64,000 nucleotides of DNA from Actinomadura rupiterrae (GCF_024172125.1 NZ_JAMZEA010000001.1:496001-560000); one strand, 5' to 3'; numbered from the stretch's first letter, positions 16,960-26,234 are shown. Notes: a model not told the origin generated them from the sequence alone. Numbers and translations: made by a program.

Positions 16960-19404
16960 TCAGGAGGCGTTCACCGCCACGTCGTCGATGACGAAGCTGG
17001 TCTGGAGGCCGGAGTCCTCGGTGCCGCTGAAGGACAGCGTCACCGTCTTGCCCGCGAAGGAGGACAGGTCGACCGTCTGCTGCGCGTAGCCGGTGTTGGC
17101 GTTGACGTTGGTGTACGTCTTCAGCGTGGTGGTGCCGGCCTTGACCGTCAGCGTGTCGTACGGCGTGCTGCCGGACTCGTCGGTGTCGATGTGCAGCCAG
17201 TAGGTCAGCGTCGCCTTGCAGCCGGCCGGGATCGTCACCGACTGGGTGGCGCTGTCGGTGTGGGTGGTGCCGTAGCCGTCCAGCCAGGCGAAGTAGGAGC
17301 CGGTGTGGGCGCTCTCACCGCTGCCGTTGGCCGACACGACGCCGGAGGTGGTGGTCCAGGGCGCGGTCCCGGACTCGAAGCCGCCGTTGGACACCTTGTT
17401 GCCGGGGCTGGAGCAGCCGCCGCCGACCGGGTTGATCGTCCAGTTGAAGGTGGTCGACCCCGTGTTGCCGGAGGTGTTCTTGGCGGTCACGGTCACCGAG
17501 GAGGTGCCCGCGGTGGTGGGCGTGCCGGAGATCAGGCCGGAGGAGGCATTGATCGACAGGCCCGCCGGCAGGCCGGTGGCGCTGTAGGTCAGCGTCTGGT
17601 TGTTCGGGTCGGTCGCCTTGATCTGCAGGCTGGCGGCCGTCCCGACCGTGCCGGTCTGGTCGCCGGGGTTGGTCACCGTGGGCGAGCCGGGCTGGCCGGG
17701 GCAGGTGCCGGGGACCGGGTCGGTGCCGGTGACGCTGACCGCCGCCCAGGCGCTGTTCACGGTGTTGTACTCGGTGCAGTGGGTGCCGTACAGGTCCGCC
17801 GCGGCCTTGAGGGAGTCGATGCGGGCCTGCGCGTAGTTCTCGCTGCTGTTGGCGTAGGACGCGAGGGCCTTGTACCAGATCTTCTCGGCCTTGTTGTTGC
17901 CCAGACCCGTGACGGTGGAGTTGTTGCAGGTCGGGCTGTTGCCGTAGCCGTGGTCACCGGAGCCGACCGCGAGCAGGAAGAACCAGTGGTTCAGCGGGCC
18001 CATGGAGTAGTGCGGGTCCAGGCCGCCGTTGCTGCTGTTCCAGCAGTTCGGGGAGGTGCCGTCCAGCGACGGGTTGTACATGTAGCGCAACGGCGTGTTG
18101 TTGCCGTTGATGTTGATGAGCTCGCCCATCGTGTAGTCGGGCTTGTCGACCGGGTTGTTGGCGTAGAACTCCACCATCGTCCCGAAGATGTCGCTCGTGC
18201 CCTCGTTCATGCCACCGGTCTCGCCGGTCTCGTCCCAGTTGGTGAGGGCGCCGCTGACACCGTGGCTCATCTCGTGGCCGGCCACGTCGATCTCGACCAG
18301 CGGGCGGGAGTTGCCCGAGCCGTCGCCGTAGGTCATCTGGGTGCCGTCCCAGAAGGCGTTGACGTAGGCGTTGCCGTAGTGCGTGCGCGAGGGGACGCCC
18401 GCGCCGTTGCCGAAGATGCCGCTCCGGCCGTGCACGTTCTTGTAGTAGTCGTAGGTCAGCGCGGCGCCGTAGTGCGCGTCGACGCCCGCGGACGCCGGGT
18501 CGCTGTTGGTGCCGTTGCCGAACGTGCCGGTCGAGTTGCTGAAGGTCGTGCCGGTGCCGCTCGTGGCGTGGTTCAGGTTCGTGGTGTACCCGTTGCCGTG
18601 CGACGGGTCCTTCATCGACCACGTGCTGCCGGACTGGGTCAGGTCGATGGAGACCTGGCCGCTGTAGATCGAGTTACCGGTCCCCGCCGTCAGGATGGTG
18701 GTCTGCGGCTTGGCGGCGCGGGCCTTGGCGGCCTGCTCCGGCGAGAGGAAGGTGTCGATCTCGTCCCGCTTGGTGATGACCTTGCCCTTGCGCGCGTCCA
18801 CCAGGACGTGCAGGACGGTCGGGGTGCGGTCGGAGCGGACGCCCCGGACGACGGTCTCCCACACCAGCTGGGACGACCGGCCGGAGTTCCACACCGCCAG
18901 GTGCGGCGCGGAGGTGGAGCTGACCGTGCCGTGCACCTGGCCGCGCGAGGCGGCCTGCGCCTGCTTGGCGCTGACGAGCGGCGCGGTCGGGACGGTGGGG
19001 GTCTCCTTGGCCGCGGTGTCGATCTCCTTGTAGGAGCCGCCCGGCTTCAGGTGGACGACCAGGTCACCGCCGTAGACGGGCATGCCCTTGAACGTCCGGT
19101 CGAAGCGGACGTGCGCGGCGCCGTTCTTGTCGACGACCACCGAGCGCGGCACGAACGCGTGCCCGGACCGGGCGTGCGCCTGTCCGGGGTGCGCGGCGAG
19201 CGCCTTCTCGGCGTTCTGGATCGCGGACTTGCGGGTGGCCGGCGCCGGGTTGGCCGTGAAGTCGTCCTGGGTGAACGATGACGGTCCGGCCGGCATGCCG
19301 GGTTTCGGCGTGGGCCCGGCCTGGGCCGCCATGGGGAGGGCGACGAGGCCGGCCGCGGCGATCACGGCCGCGCTCGACACCGTCACGATACGACGTGGGG
19401 TCAT
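16960..19404 (-). CDS. Secreted M4 (thermolysin-type) metallopeptidase with PKD/Ig-like and C-terminal modules
   Basis: 814 residues from the ATG at 19404 (GAGAGGGA upstream); a longer frame to 19554 lacks support. Order: Sec signal peptide (cleaved near AAQAGP), an FTP/PepSY-type inhibitory propeptide (about 30-230), the thermolysin catalytic domain with HEMSH (H377, H381, base E378), third zinc ligand E401 in GGMNEGTSD, and DPHYSMGPLNHWFF; then a putative-Ig (He_PIG) domain (TVTNPGDQTGTVGTAASLQI to FNWTINP) and a C-terminal module matching the N-terminal module of the M1 enzyme. A secreted neutral protease, self-processed from a zymogen. Probably feeds peptides to, or acts with, the M1 peptidase encoded next to it. 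Confidence 0.95.
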   Translation of the reverse strand: MTPRRIVTVSSAAVIAAAGLVALPMAAQAGPTPKPGMPAGPSSFTQDDFTANPAPATRKSAIQNAEKALAAHPGQAHARSGHAFVPRSVVVDKNGAAHVRFDRTFKGMPVYGGDLVVHLKPGGSYKEIDTAAKETPTVPTAPLVSAKQAQAASRGQVHGTVSSTSAPHLAVWNSGRSSQLVWETVVRGVRSDRTPTVLHVLVDARKGKVITKRDEIDTFLSPEQAAKARAAKPQTTILTAGTGNSIYSGQVSIDLTQSGSTWSMKDPSHGNGYTTNLNHATSGTGTTFSNSTGTFGNGTNSDPASAGVDAHYGAALTYDYYKNVHGRSGIFGNGAGVPSRTHYGNAYVNAFWDGTQMTYGDGSGNSRPLVEIDVAGHEMSHGVSGALTNWDETGETGGMNEGTSDIFGTMVEFYANNPVDKPDYTMGELININGNNTPLRYMYNPSLDGTSPNCWNSSNGGLDPHYSMGPLNHWFFLLAVGSGDHGYGNSPTCNNSTVTGLGNNKAEKIWYKALASYANSSENYAQARIDSLKAAADLYGTHCTEYNTVNSAWAAVSVTGTDPVPGTCPGQPGSPTVTNPGDQTGTVGTAASLQIKATDPNNQTLTYSATGLPAGLSINASSGLISGTPTTAGTSSVTVTAKNTSGNTGSTTFNWTINPVGGGCSSPGNKVSNGGFESGTAPWTTTSGVVSANGSGESAHTGSYFAWLDGYGTTHTDSATQSVTIPAGCKATLTYWLHIDTDESGSTPYDTLTVKAGTTTLKTYTNVNANTGYAQQTVDLSSFAGKTVTLSFSGTEDSGLQTSFVIDDVAVNAS

Positions 19405-19913
19405 GTGGATCGGTTCCCTCTCGCCTCGTGGGCAGGGCAGGCCCGCCGTGGGAGCGGCGGGCGTTCTCGAACGGGGACGAGGGCGGCGAACACCGTGGAG
19501 CCGAGGTCTCTCCTTTCGCGGCATAGCGGGGTATTTCGCCGCATCTCGGATCAACGGCAGTTTCAGCGCACTAACCCGTCCAAGGAAGACCGAAGACCGA
19601 ACGTTAGGGATATCCCTACGGACTCACGCATGAACCGGACACCACGCCCACATGACAAGGCCGTGTAAACCTCGCTGGCCGCTTCCGGACCAGCGGGACG
19701 GAGCGTGAAAGACCAGCCACGACGCGGCATTCACCGCCATTCCCGTGACCGCCTGACCCCCACCGGTGACATTCGCCCGAAAACGCAAATGACGGGTCGG
19801 TACCGCGGGATGACCCGAGTGGCGAGTCCGGCGCCTGGGGGCCGGGTGCCGGAGGCGCCGGTGGGCCGGATGCCGACAAGCGGTGGTCTGGAGGCCGACG
19901 ACGGGTCGGTTGG
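19405..19913. other. Gene-free leader and spacer upstream of the M4 peptidase
   Basis: No convincing gene in about 500 bp. It should hold the M4 peptidase promoter. TAGGGATATCCCTA at 19605-19618 is a perfect 14-bp palindrome about 200 bp upstream of the start and is the only evident operator-like element. Confidence 0.5.
19605..19618. promoter_or_regulatory. Perfect 14-bp palindrome TAGGGATATCCCTA
   Basis: An AT-centred perfect palindrome in an otherwise GC-rich intergenic region, about 200 bp upstream of the M4 peptidase start. Likely a dimeric-regulator site; the binding protein is unknown. Confidence 0.45.
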
Positions 19914-20010
19914 ACGTCGGCGACGGGTGTGGCGCATGTCGGCGACGGGTGGGCGGACGTCGGCGACGGGTGGGACGGATGTCGGCGACGGGTGCGCTAG
20001 ATGTCGGCGG
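19914..20010. repeat. Tandem repeat, 21-22 bp unit, about four and a half copies
   Basis: Units of the form ATGTCGGCGACGGGTGGGCG (variants at 19914, 19936, 19957, 19979 and a partial copy at 20001) run across the stop codon of the LAL regulator (19997-19999) and into its 3' flank. The last coding residues of the regulator are encoded by the repeat. Confidence 0.75.
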
Positions 20011-22888
20011 GAGGGTCCTGGGCGGGGGTGCGCGGGGACGAGGCGAGGCGGGCGAGGTCGACGCGCGAGCGGACGCCGAGCTTGCGGTAGGTCCGGGTGA
20101 GCGCGGCCTCGACGGTCTTGACGCTGATGAACAGGCGCGCCGCGATCTCCCGGTTCGTCGCGCCCTCGGCGACGAGCGCGGCCACCTTCGCCTCCATCGC
20201 GCTCAGGTCGCCGAGCGCGGCGGACGGCGCCGCCGGGGCCTGCGCGCGGTCCAGGTCGCGGACGCGGTCCAGCTCGACGGTCACCAGGGCCAGCCAGGGA
20301 CGCGCGTGCGCGTGCGCGAACACCCGGCGCGCCTCGCGCAGCGCCGACCGCGCGGCGCGGGCCTCGTTCTGGCCGAGCCGCAGCCGGCCGAGGGCCAGCC
20401 AGGACCGGCCCTCCTCCAGCCGGAACGGCAGCTCCGCCAGCGCCATCGCGGACCGCCGCGCCAGCGCCGCCGCCGTGGCGTGATCGCCGCGCCCGGCCGC
20501 GACCAGCGCCGCCGCCCGGTCCATCACCGCGAGCATGACGCGGCGCTCCAGCCGGCTCGCGCGGGCCCGGGTCTCCTCGATCAGCTCGGCCGCCTCGTCC
20601 AGGTGCCCGGCCAGGGCCAGCGCCTCGGCGAGGTCGCCGTGCCAGCGCCGCATCGCCGGGTCGCCGAGGCCCTGAGCCTCCTCCGACCGCCGGACGCGCC
20701 GCAGCAGCGACACCGCGGCGTCGTTCCGCCCGGCCATCAGGTGGATGTGCCCGGCGACGAACCACGCCTGCGGCAGGAACAGCAGGTCCCCGTCGTCCGC
20801 GCTGTGCTGCTCGGCCCGGCGGGCGGCGTCCGCGGCGCGCTCGGCGTCGCCGCCGGCCGCCTCGGCGAGCGCCAGCGAGAACCACGACGGGCCCTGGCTG
20901 AGGTCGCTGTCCTCGGCCAGCCGGAGGCTCTGCCGCGCCACGTCCAGGGCGCGGTCGCAGCGCCCGCGGTGCACCTCGACGCGCGCGAGGTTGTGCAGGC
21001 AGTGGCACAGGCTCTCGACCGCGCCGCGGCGCCGGACGAGGTAGATGAGCGACCGCAGCTCGGCCCGCGCCTCCTCCAGCCGGTCGGCGAGCAGGTGGTG
21101 CCGGTACCGCTGGAACGCGGGGCCGTTGTGGTCGACCATGACGCGCGGGTCCTGCGGGGAGGACAACGCGCGCGCGAGCGTCTTCTCGGCGTCCGGGCGT
21201 CCCAGGAAGAAGGCCAGGTGCGCCTGCTTGGCCAGCGCGAGGATCTCGGTGCGGCGGTCCCCGGCGCGCGCGGCCAGCTCCGCCGACCGCGCCGCGTGCT
21301 CGTGCGCCTCGAAGGCCGAGCCCTCGACGAGCCATGCCCGCCACGCGAGCCGGTAGTGCAGCGGGGCGAGCAGCGCGGGATCGTCGCCCGCGTCCGCGAG
21401 CGCGCGGGGGAAGATGTCGCCGAACTCGGCCAGCGCCTGGCCCGCCGAGTCGATCACCGCGAGCCAGCCGCGCACCCGCTGCGCGGGCTCGGACGCGACC
21501 GCCAGCGCCTCGTGCGCGATCCGCCGCGACTCCGGCAGGTCCCCGGCCGCGATCGCGTCCTCGGACGCGGTGAGCAGCCGGTTCACGAAGCCTGCCGTGT
21601 CCTCGGGCGGGGAGTGCTCGGCGGCGAGCCGGCCCAGCCGGCACGCCTCGGCGGGGGCGCCGCGGCGGCGGGCCGCGACGGCCGCCTCGTCCAGCGCGGA
21701 GGCCAGCTCGGCGTCCGGGCCGGGGGCGATGATCGCGCGGTGCCGGGCGCGCTCGACCGGGTCGGTGACCGCCCCGGCGAGCGCCGCGTGCGCGGCGTGC
21801 CGCTCCCCCGGCTCGGCCTCGGCGTACACGACGGCCGCCAGCAGCGGGTGGGTGAACCGGACGACCTCGCCCGACCCGATCTCGACGATCCCGTCCCGGA
21901 CGGCCTCGGCGACGTCCGCGTCCGCGCCGTCCCGCCCGGCCGCGCGCAGCAGCCGCAGCGTCGGGCGGGCCGCGGCGCTCGCGGTCAGCAGCGTCCGCCG
22001 CGCGCCCGCGGACAGCGTGCCGAGCCGGTCGAGCATCAGGTCGCGCAGGCTGTCCGGGAGCGGCAGCGTGTCGTCGGTGGACTCCGGCGGCGACTCGGCC
22101 AGCGCGCGCCCGAGCTCCAGGGCGAAGAAGGGGTTGCCGCCGCTGACGTCGTGCACGCGCGCGACCACCGGACGCGGCCAGCGGTCGCCGAGCAGCTGCG
22201 ACACCTCGGTCACGGTCAGCCCCGGCACGTTCAGCGCGTGCACCGGGCCGGGGCAGAAGCTCGCGTCGTACCGTCCGCGCGGATCCACCCGGACGGCCAC
22301 CAGCGCGCGCAGCGGCAGCCCCGCCGCGCGGCGCGCCACGAACGCCAGCAGCTCGGCGCTCGGACCGTCCAGCCACTGCGCGTCGTCCATCACCAGCAGC
22401 ACCGGCGACCGCGCGCACAGCACCCGGAACAGGTCCAGGACGGCCAGCCGCAGCGGCAGCGGGCCGCGCTCGGGCGGCGGGTCGCCGCCGCGCAGCAGCG
22501 CCGACCGCAGCACCGCGCGCTGGTGCCCGGGCAGCAGGTCCAGCACGTCGTCGCCGGTCGTGGACAGCAGGTCGATCAGGCCGAGGAACGGCAGCTGGCT
22601 CTCGGACTCGGCGGGCGCGCAGCGCAGCACGGTGTGCCCGGGGAAGCCGTCCGCGAGCCGTTCGAGCAGCGTCGACTTGCCGATGCCGGGCGGGCCGGTC
22701 AGCACGACCGTCCCGCCGCGCCGGTCGAGGTGCTCGCGGGCCTCGCCGAGCAGCCCCGACATCCCGACGATGTCGGCCGCGCGGCGCGGCCGGGTCGGGG
22801 CGACCGGTTCCACGATGACGAGCGCCTCGGTCGCCGCCCGTTCGGCGTCCTCGGCGAATCCCCCGGTTGGCCCTGCCGCACGTTCCAT
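19997..22888 (-). CDS. LAL-type LuxR-family transcriptional regulator
   Basis: 963 residues; CGGAGGACC upstream of the ATG supports the start. N-terminal STAND/AAA ATPase with Walker A GPPGIGKST (65-73) and Walker B VLLVMDDAQWLDG, a long central TPR-like helical region (about 380-860) rich in Ala/Arg, and a C-terminal LuxR helix-turn-helix (EGATNREIAARLFISVKTVE, near 910-935). Size and order are those of MalT-like/LAL activators, which bind an inducer and ATP, oligomerise and activate nearby promoters. No pathway cluster is next to it; it faces the secreted peptidase genes on the same strand, which are candidate targets by position only. Confidence 0.92.
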   Translation of the reverse strand: MERAAGPTGGFAEDAERAATEALVIVEPVAPTRPRRAADIVGMSGLLGEAREHLDRRGGTVVLTGPPGIGKSTLLERLADGFPGHTVLRCAPAESESQLPFLGLIDLLSTTGDDVLDLLPGHQRAVLRSALLRGGDPPPERGPLPLRLAVLDLFRVLCARSPVLLVMDDAQWLDGPSAELLAFVARRAAGLPLRALVAVRVDPRGRYDASFCPGPVHALNVPGLTVTEVSQLLGDRWPRPVVARVHDVSGGNPFFALELGRALAESPPESTDDTLPLPDSLRDLMLDRLGTLSAGARRTLLTASAAARPTLRLLRAAGRDGADADVAEAVRDGIVEIGSGEVVRFTHPLLAAVVYAEAEPGERHAAHAALAGAVTDPVERARHRAIIAPGPDAELASALDEAAVAARRRGAPAEACRLGRLAAEHSPPEDTAGFVNRLLTASEDAIAAGDLPESRRIAHEALAVASEPAQRVRGWLAVIDSAGQALAEFGDIFPRALADAGDDPALLAPLHYRLAWRAWLVEGSAFEAHEHAARSAELAARAGDRRTEILALAKQAHLAFFLGRPDAEKTLARALSSPQDPRVMVDHNGPAFQRYRHHLLADRLEEARAELRSLIYLVRRRGAVESLCHCLHNLARVEVHRGRCDRALDVARQSLRLAEDSDLSQGPSWFSLALAEAAGGDAERAADAARRAEQHSADDGDLLFLPQAWFVAGHIHLMAGRNDAAVSLLRRVRRSEEAQGLGDPAMRRWHGDLAEALALAGHLDEAAELIEETRARASRLERRVMLAVMDRAAALVAAGRGDHATAAALARRSAMALAELPFRLEEGRSWLALGRLRLGQNEARAARSALREARRVFAHAHARPWLALVTVELDRVRDLDRAQAPAAPSAALGDLSAMEAKVAALVAEGATNREIAARLFISVKTVEAALTRTYRKLGVRSRVDLARLASSPRTPAQDPPADI

Positions 22889-23531
22889 CTGGGCGGGTCC
22901 TCCGGTTGCTCATGGCCAGGCACGAGTTCCGCGCCGGAAACTACTCCTCCCGCCGACCATGGTCAACGGAGGAGTCAGCCGTCGCCCGGCGTTCCGGCGG
23001 CCGAACCGCGGGCGGTGCGTTGGTGGATATCGTGCCGCAATTACGGTCCGACCACCTTATCGGGGGCCGGACACGTCATATGCGGCCGGTTCGGTCATCT
23101 CCCTCACGTCGGCCCGGTGCCCTGCGGAGCACCGTCGAGCAGGCTCCGCACGGCCGCCGGCCCGGATCGGCATCGGCTCGTCGGTCGGCACCTGGCCGGC
23201 ACTTGGTCGGCGCCGCCGGTCGCGCTGATCATGCTGGTCGTCGGCGCTGATCACCCCGGTCGCCGGCCCGGGAGGGTCGGCGTTGATCGTCGTCGTCGGC
23301 TCAGGCGGTCGGCTCAGGCGGTCGGCTTTGCGGTCGGCTTTTGCGGTCGGTTCTGTGCGCGGGCGGCGATCGCCGCCCTCGGCACCACCCTAGGAACGCC
23401 GCGCTCCCGGACGGCCGCGGCGTCCGGATCCGGCCGTTCCGCGCGTTTCGGCGGAACACCGGCAGCGCGCGCGCCGGTCTGTAACCCCCGGAATTGTCCG
23501 CCGGTGACAATCCCGTCGGCCGTCAGGGATG
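22889..23531. other. Gene-free region with short direct repeats
   Basis: No supportable gene. From about 23215 to 23350 the element GGTCGGC recurs many times, with two near-identical copies of GGCTCAGGCGGTC (about 23298-23323), giving a slipped, repeat-rich stretch. It contains the promoter of the LAL regulator on the minus strand. Confidence 0.5.
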
Positions 23532-23627
23532 TGATGAACGTCCTGCCCGGCAGGCCCAGGTCGTAACGAACGTGCCGCCTGGCAGGCCCGGGTCGTGACG
23601 AACGTCCTGCCCGGCAGGCCCGGGTCG
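23532..23627. repeat. Three tandem 32-bp repeats, each with an inverted core
   Basis: Three exactly 32-bp units (23532-23563, 23564-23595, 23596-23627) with consensus TGACGAACGTCCTGCCCGGC then AGGCCCGGGTCG. Each unit has a small dyad (CCTGCC-C-GGCAGG in units 1 and 3; GCCTG-G-CAGGC in unit 2). They end 51 bp before the start of the downstream membrane-protein gene, a position suited to regulation. Confidence 0.85.
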
Positions 23628-23678
23628 TCCGTGCGTGTCCCCGCCGCGCATCCGGGTAGAGCGGTCAAAGGGGGCATT

Positions 23679-25169
23679 GTGAAGGTGGACGCGTCGGCGC
23701 GTCCGCTGGGAAGCGGGCACGCGGCCAGAGGACTGGGGCTTCGCGAGGCGGTGCGGCGGCACGGGCCGTTCGCGCTGCTGCTGCTCGCGGCCGCCCTGCC
23801 GCGCCTGGTCGCGATGGCCGGTTACCCGTCGATGCTCTGGTTCGGCGACTCCGGCACCTACCTGCGCAGCGCGCTGGACGCGGTGCCGTCCGCGCTGCGG
23901 CCCAGCGGCTACCCGGTGATGCTGTGGATGCTGCGTCCGCTGCACGACTTCGGCGCGGTCGCGTTCGTGCAGCACGTCTTCGGGCTGGCGGTCGGCGTCC
24001 TGCTGTACCTGGTCTCGTACAGGGCGGCCCGGGCCGCCTGGCCGGACCGGGACGTCCTGCCCGGCCTGCTCGGGTGCCTCGCGGCCGCTCTGCCGCTGCT
24101 GGACGCGTACCAGATCGAGCTGGAGCACCTTGTCCTGTCGGACACGCTGTTCGAGGTGCTGCTGGTGGGCGCGGTCGCCGCCCTGCTGTGGCGGGCCGGG
24201 CCGTCCTGGACGTCGGCGCTCGTCGCGGGGCTGCTCCTCGGTGCCGCCGCCGTGACGCGGACGGTCGGGATCCCGCTCATCGTGATCGCACTGCTGTTCC
24301 TGCTCGTCCGGCGGGCGGGATGGCGTCCGGTCGCGGCCCTGGCCGCCTCCTTCGTGATCCTGCTCGGCTCGTACGCCGCCTGGTACCGCGCCGAGAACGG
24401 GCGCTGGGGCCTCACCGGGACGAACGGCCTGTTCCTTTTCGGACGCGTCGCCGCGTTCGCCGACTGCGGCAAGATCCATCCGCCCGCCGACGAGCGCGTC
24501 TTCTGCCGTGACTGGAAGCACGACAGGCGCGGCATGGACCCCGCGTTCGCGGCCATGTGGGGCGCGCACGCGCCGTTCCGGACGTTCCGCGAGGGCATCA
24601 CCGATCCCGACGGGAACGCGCGTGCGGGCGACTTCGCCAAGCGGGCCGTCCTCGCGCAGCCGCTCGACTACCTGCGGACGGTCCTGGTGGACACGGCCCG
24701 CGGTTTCGCCCCGCACCGGACCAACCGTCCGACCGCCGGAACCGTGGCCGAATACCGGTTCCCTGCGTACTACAAGCGGCCCGTCACGGCCGTCAAGGCG
24801 TCCGACCGGTACGGGGGTTCAACGGCGAAGCCGCGCGTGGTCGAACCGTATGCCAGGTGGATCCGCGCGTACCAGCATGTGGTGTTCGTGCGCGGGCCGA
24901 TGCTCGCCCTGATCCTGCTCGTGGGCGCGGCCGGGGTCGTCCGGCGGTGGCGGGGCGCGGCGGTGCTCCCGCTGCTGACCGGGGTCGCCCTGATCGTCGT
25001 CCCGGCCGCGACCGCGGACTTCGACTACCGCTACCTGCTCCCGGCCGTCCCGATGCTGTGCCTGGCCGCCGTCCTCGGCTGGATCCCCGAAACCCGGCGC
25101 TGCCGGACCGCCGAGGGCGATTCCCGGCCAGAGCCCGGACCGCCCGGGCCAGGGCTGCCCGGGGCGTGA
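23679..25169 (+). CDS. Polytopic GT-C-like membrane glycosyltransferase
   Basis: 496 residues from the GTG at 23679 (AAAGGGGG upstream); the longer frame from 23595 would start inside the tandem repeats. About 10-11 membrane helices. The first external loop carries an acidic pair (WFGDSGTYLRSA) as in GT-C/PMT-like enzymes, and RPSGYPVML follows. A large external loop (about 255-400) includes HTNRPTAGTVAEYRFPAYYK-like sequence and two cysteines (FADCGK, VFCRDW), before three C-terminal helices. Likely uses a polyprenyl-phosphate sugar on the outer face. Single gene; substrate unknown. Other possibility: a polymerase-type membrane protein. Confidence 0.82.
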   Translation: MKVDASARPLGSGHAARGLGLREAVRRHGPFALLLLAAALPRLVAMAGYPSMLWFGDSGTYLRSALDAVPSALRPSGYPVMLWMLRPLHDFGAVAFVQHVFGLAVGVLLYLVSYRAARAAWPDRDVLPGLLGCLAAALPLLDAYQIELEHLVLSDTLFEVLLVGAVAALLWRAGPSWTSALVAGLLLGAAAVTRTVGIPLIVIALLFLLVRRAGWRPVAALAASFVILLGSYAAWYRAENGRWGLTGTNGLFLFGRVAAFADCGKIHPPADERVFCRDWKHDRRGMDPAFAAMWGAHAPFRTFREGITDPDGNARAGDFAKRAVLAQPLDYLRTVLVDTARGFAPHRTNRPTAGTVAEYRFPAYYKRPVTAVKASDRYGGSTAKPRVVEPYARWIRAYQHVVFVRGPMLALILLVGAAGVVRRWRGAAVLPLLTGVALIVVPAATADFDYRYLLPAVPMLCLAAVLGWIPETRRCRTAEGDSRPEPGPPGPGLPGA

Positions 25170-25224
25170 GAAATGCGATAGCGGCCGGGCGTGGTCAACA
25201 CGCCGGCCGCTATCGGTCAATCGG

Positions 25225-25557
25225 TCACGGCAGGAACACGAAGCTCCTCGCCCATGAAGGCGCGCCTACGAGACCCGAGTGCGGGTTCATGTACGTGTGC
25301 TCACCATGGCAGCCCGGAAGCGAGAACAACTCGACGGTCGTGTCGGTGAAGTTCCGGAAGTCCCGGCCCGGGGTGACAAGGGTGAGGCACCGGCCGTCCG
25401 GAGGGTCAGAGAGAATCTGCCGCACGGACTGCTCGCTGTAGGAGAAGAACCCTACCGCCGCGGACGCTGATCCGGCTGCAGCCAGCACGGCGCCCGCCGC
25501 ACAGCCGAGAGCGACCGCGCCCTTGAGCGCGAGTGCGGCCCTTCGATGGGAAGGCAT
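25225..25557 (-). CDS. Small secreted protein, two cysteines
   Basis: 110 residues from the ATG at 25557 (GGAAAGGGGA upstream). A signal peptide ends near SASAAVG (about residue 36). The mature part has about 75 residues with two cysteines (DGRCLTL and LPGCHGEH, 31 residues apart) and many aromatic residues; the end is WARSFVFLP. Its 5' end lies inside the 3' end of the sortase reading frame. A small extracellular, perhaps disulfide-bonded, beta protein is likely (beta/gamma-crystallin-like spacing is possible but not certain). Confidence 0.75.
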   Translation of the reverse strand: MPSHRRAALALKGAVALGCAAGAVLAAAGSASAAVGFFSYSEQSVRQILSDPPDGRCLTLVTPGRDFRNFTDTTVELFSLPGCHGEHTYMNPHSGLVGAPSWARSFVFLP

Positions 25558-26234
25558 GAAGTCCCCTTTCCGACCGGGCGGATCGGCATCCGCCCGCGAT
25601 TCGTTATGGCTCGGGTGAATCCCGAACCATGACGTTTCTGATCCGAAATGACCCTGGACACGCTCCGCGGGACGCGATGTTTCGCCCACTGGTGGGTCAA
25701 GCGGGCGAAAACGACGAACCGCTGGCGGTCGGAGCCGCGCGGGTGGCAGGTGACGAGCGTCGTCCAACTGCCGTCTGTCCGCCGCCCGGGCCGCATCGGG
25801 TCAGGCGCGAGCACCCTGGGGTCGAACGGCGAGGTGACCCTCGTTTCGACAACCTTGTAGGTGTAGCGGTCACCCCCGGCGGCCAGGACCACCACGTCCC
25901 CCGCCCGCATCCGCTCCAGGTCCTTGAACGGGGCTGCGCCGGCCGTGCGGTGCCCGAGGTACACCCCGTTCCCCGGTCGACCGGGCTGCCCGGTCCCCGG
26001 GTAATGACCGACCCCCTGCCAGAGATCCGACTCGGAGACACCCTCGCGTACCGGGTCATCCAGTCCGAGCTTCGGAATGATCAGCTCGACGTGGTGACCG
26101 GCACGGGACGCACGGCGCTCTTGTGCGGTATGGGCGGGGGCGGCATGGACGGGCGCCGTCTGAACGGCGGCGACGATGCCGACCCATCCGAGGGCGCCGG
26201 CCGTCGCGCCGGCGAGAAGCCGTCGATAGTGCAC
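25452..26234 (-). CDS. Class E sortase, C-terminal end doubtful
   Basis: GTG start at 26234 with AAGGAGGAG upstream. A hydrophobic N-terminal segment (about 8-30) anchors or exports the protein. The sortase barrel follows: IIPKLGLDDPVREG, GVGHYPGTGQPG, catalytic His in YLGHRTAG, catalytic Cys in TLVTCHPRG and Arg in SDRQRFVVF. Such enzymes cut LAxTG-type signals and attach proteins to peptidoglycan. Normal members stop soon after the Arg strand; here the frame continues for about 75 residues of non-sortase-like sequence and overlaps the next gene by 106 bp. A stop in another frame (CGCTTGA, near 25694) just after the last sortase strand suggests a frameshift or sequence error. Probable substrates include surface proteins such as chaplins, though none here has a sorting signal. 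Confidence 0.8.
   Translation of the reverse strand: MHYRRLLAGATAGALGWVGIVAAVQTAPVHAAPAHTAQERRASRAGHHVELIIPKLGLDDPVREGVSESDLWQGVGHYPGTGQPGRPGNGVYLGHRTAGAAPFKDLERMRAGDVVVLAAGGDRYTYKVVETRVTSPFDPRVLAPDPMRPGRRTDGSWTTLVTCHPRGSDRQRFVVFARLTHQWAKHRVPRSVSRVISDQKRHGSGFTRAITNRGRMPIRPVGKGTSCLPIEGPHSRSRARSLSAVRRAPCWLQPDQRPRR

Noticed and set aside
23532-23627. 32-bp repeats as a CRISPR array
   Set aside because: Units are directly adjacent with no spacers, and no cas genes are present.
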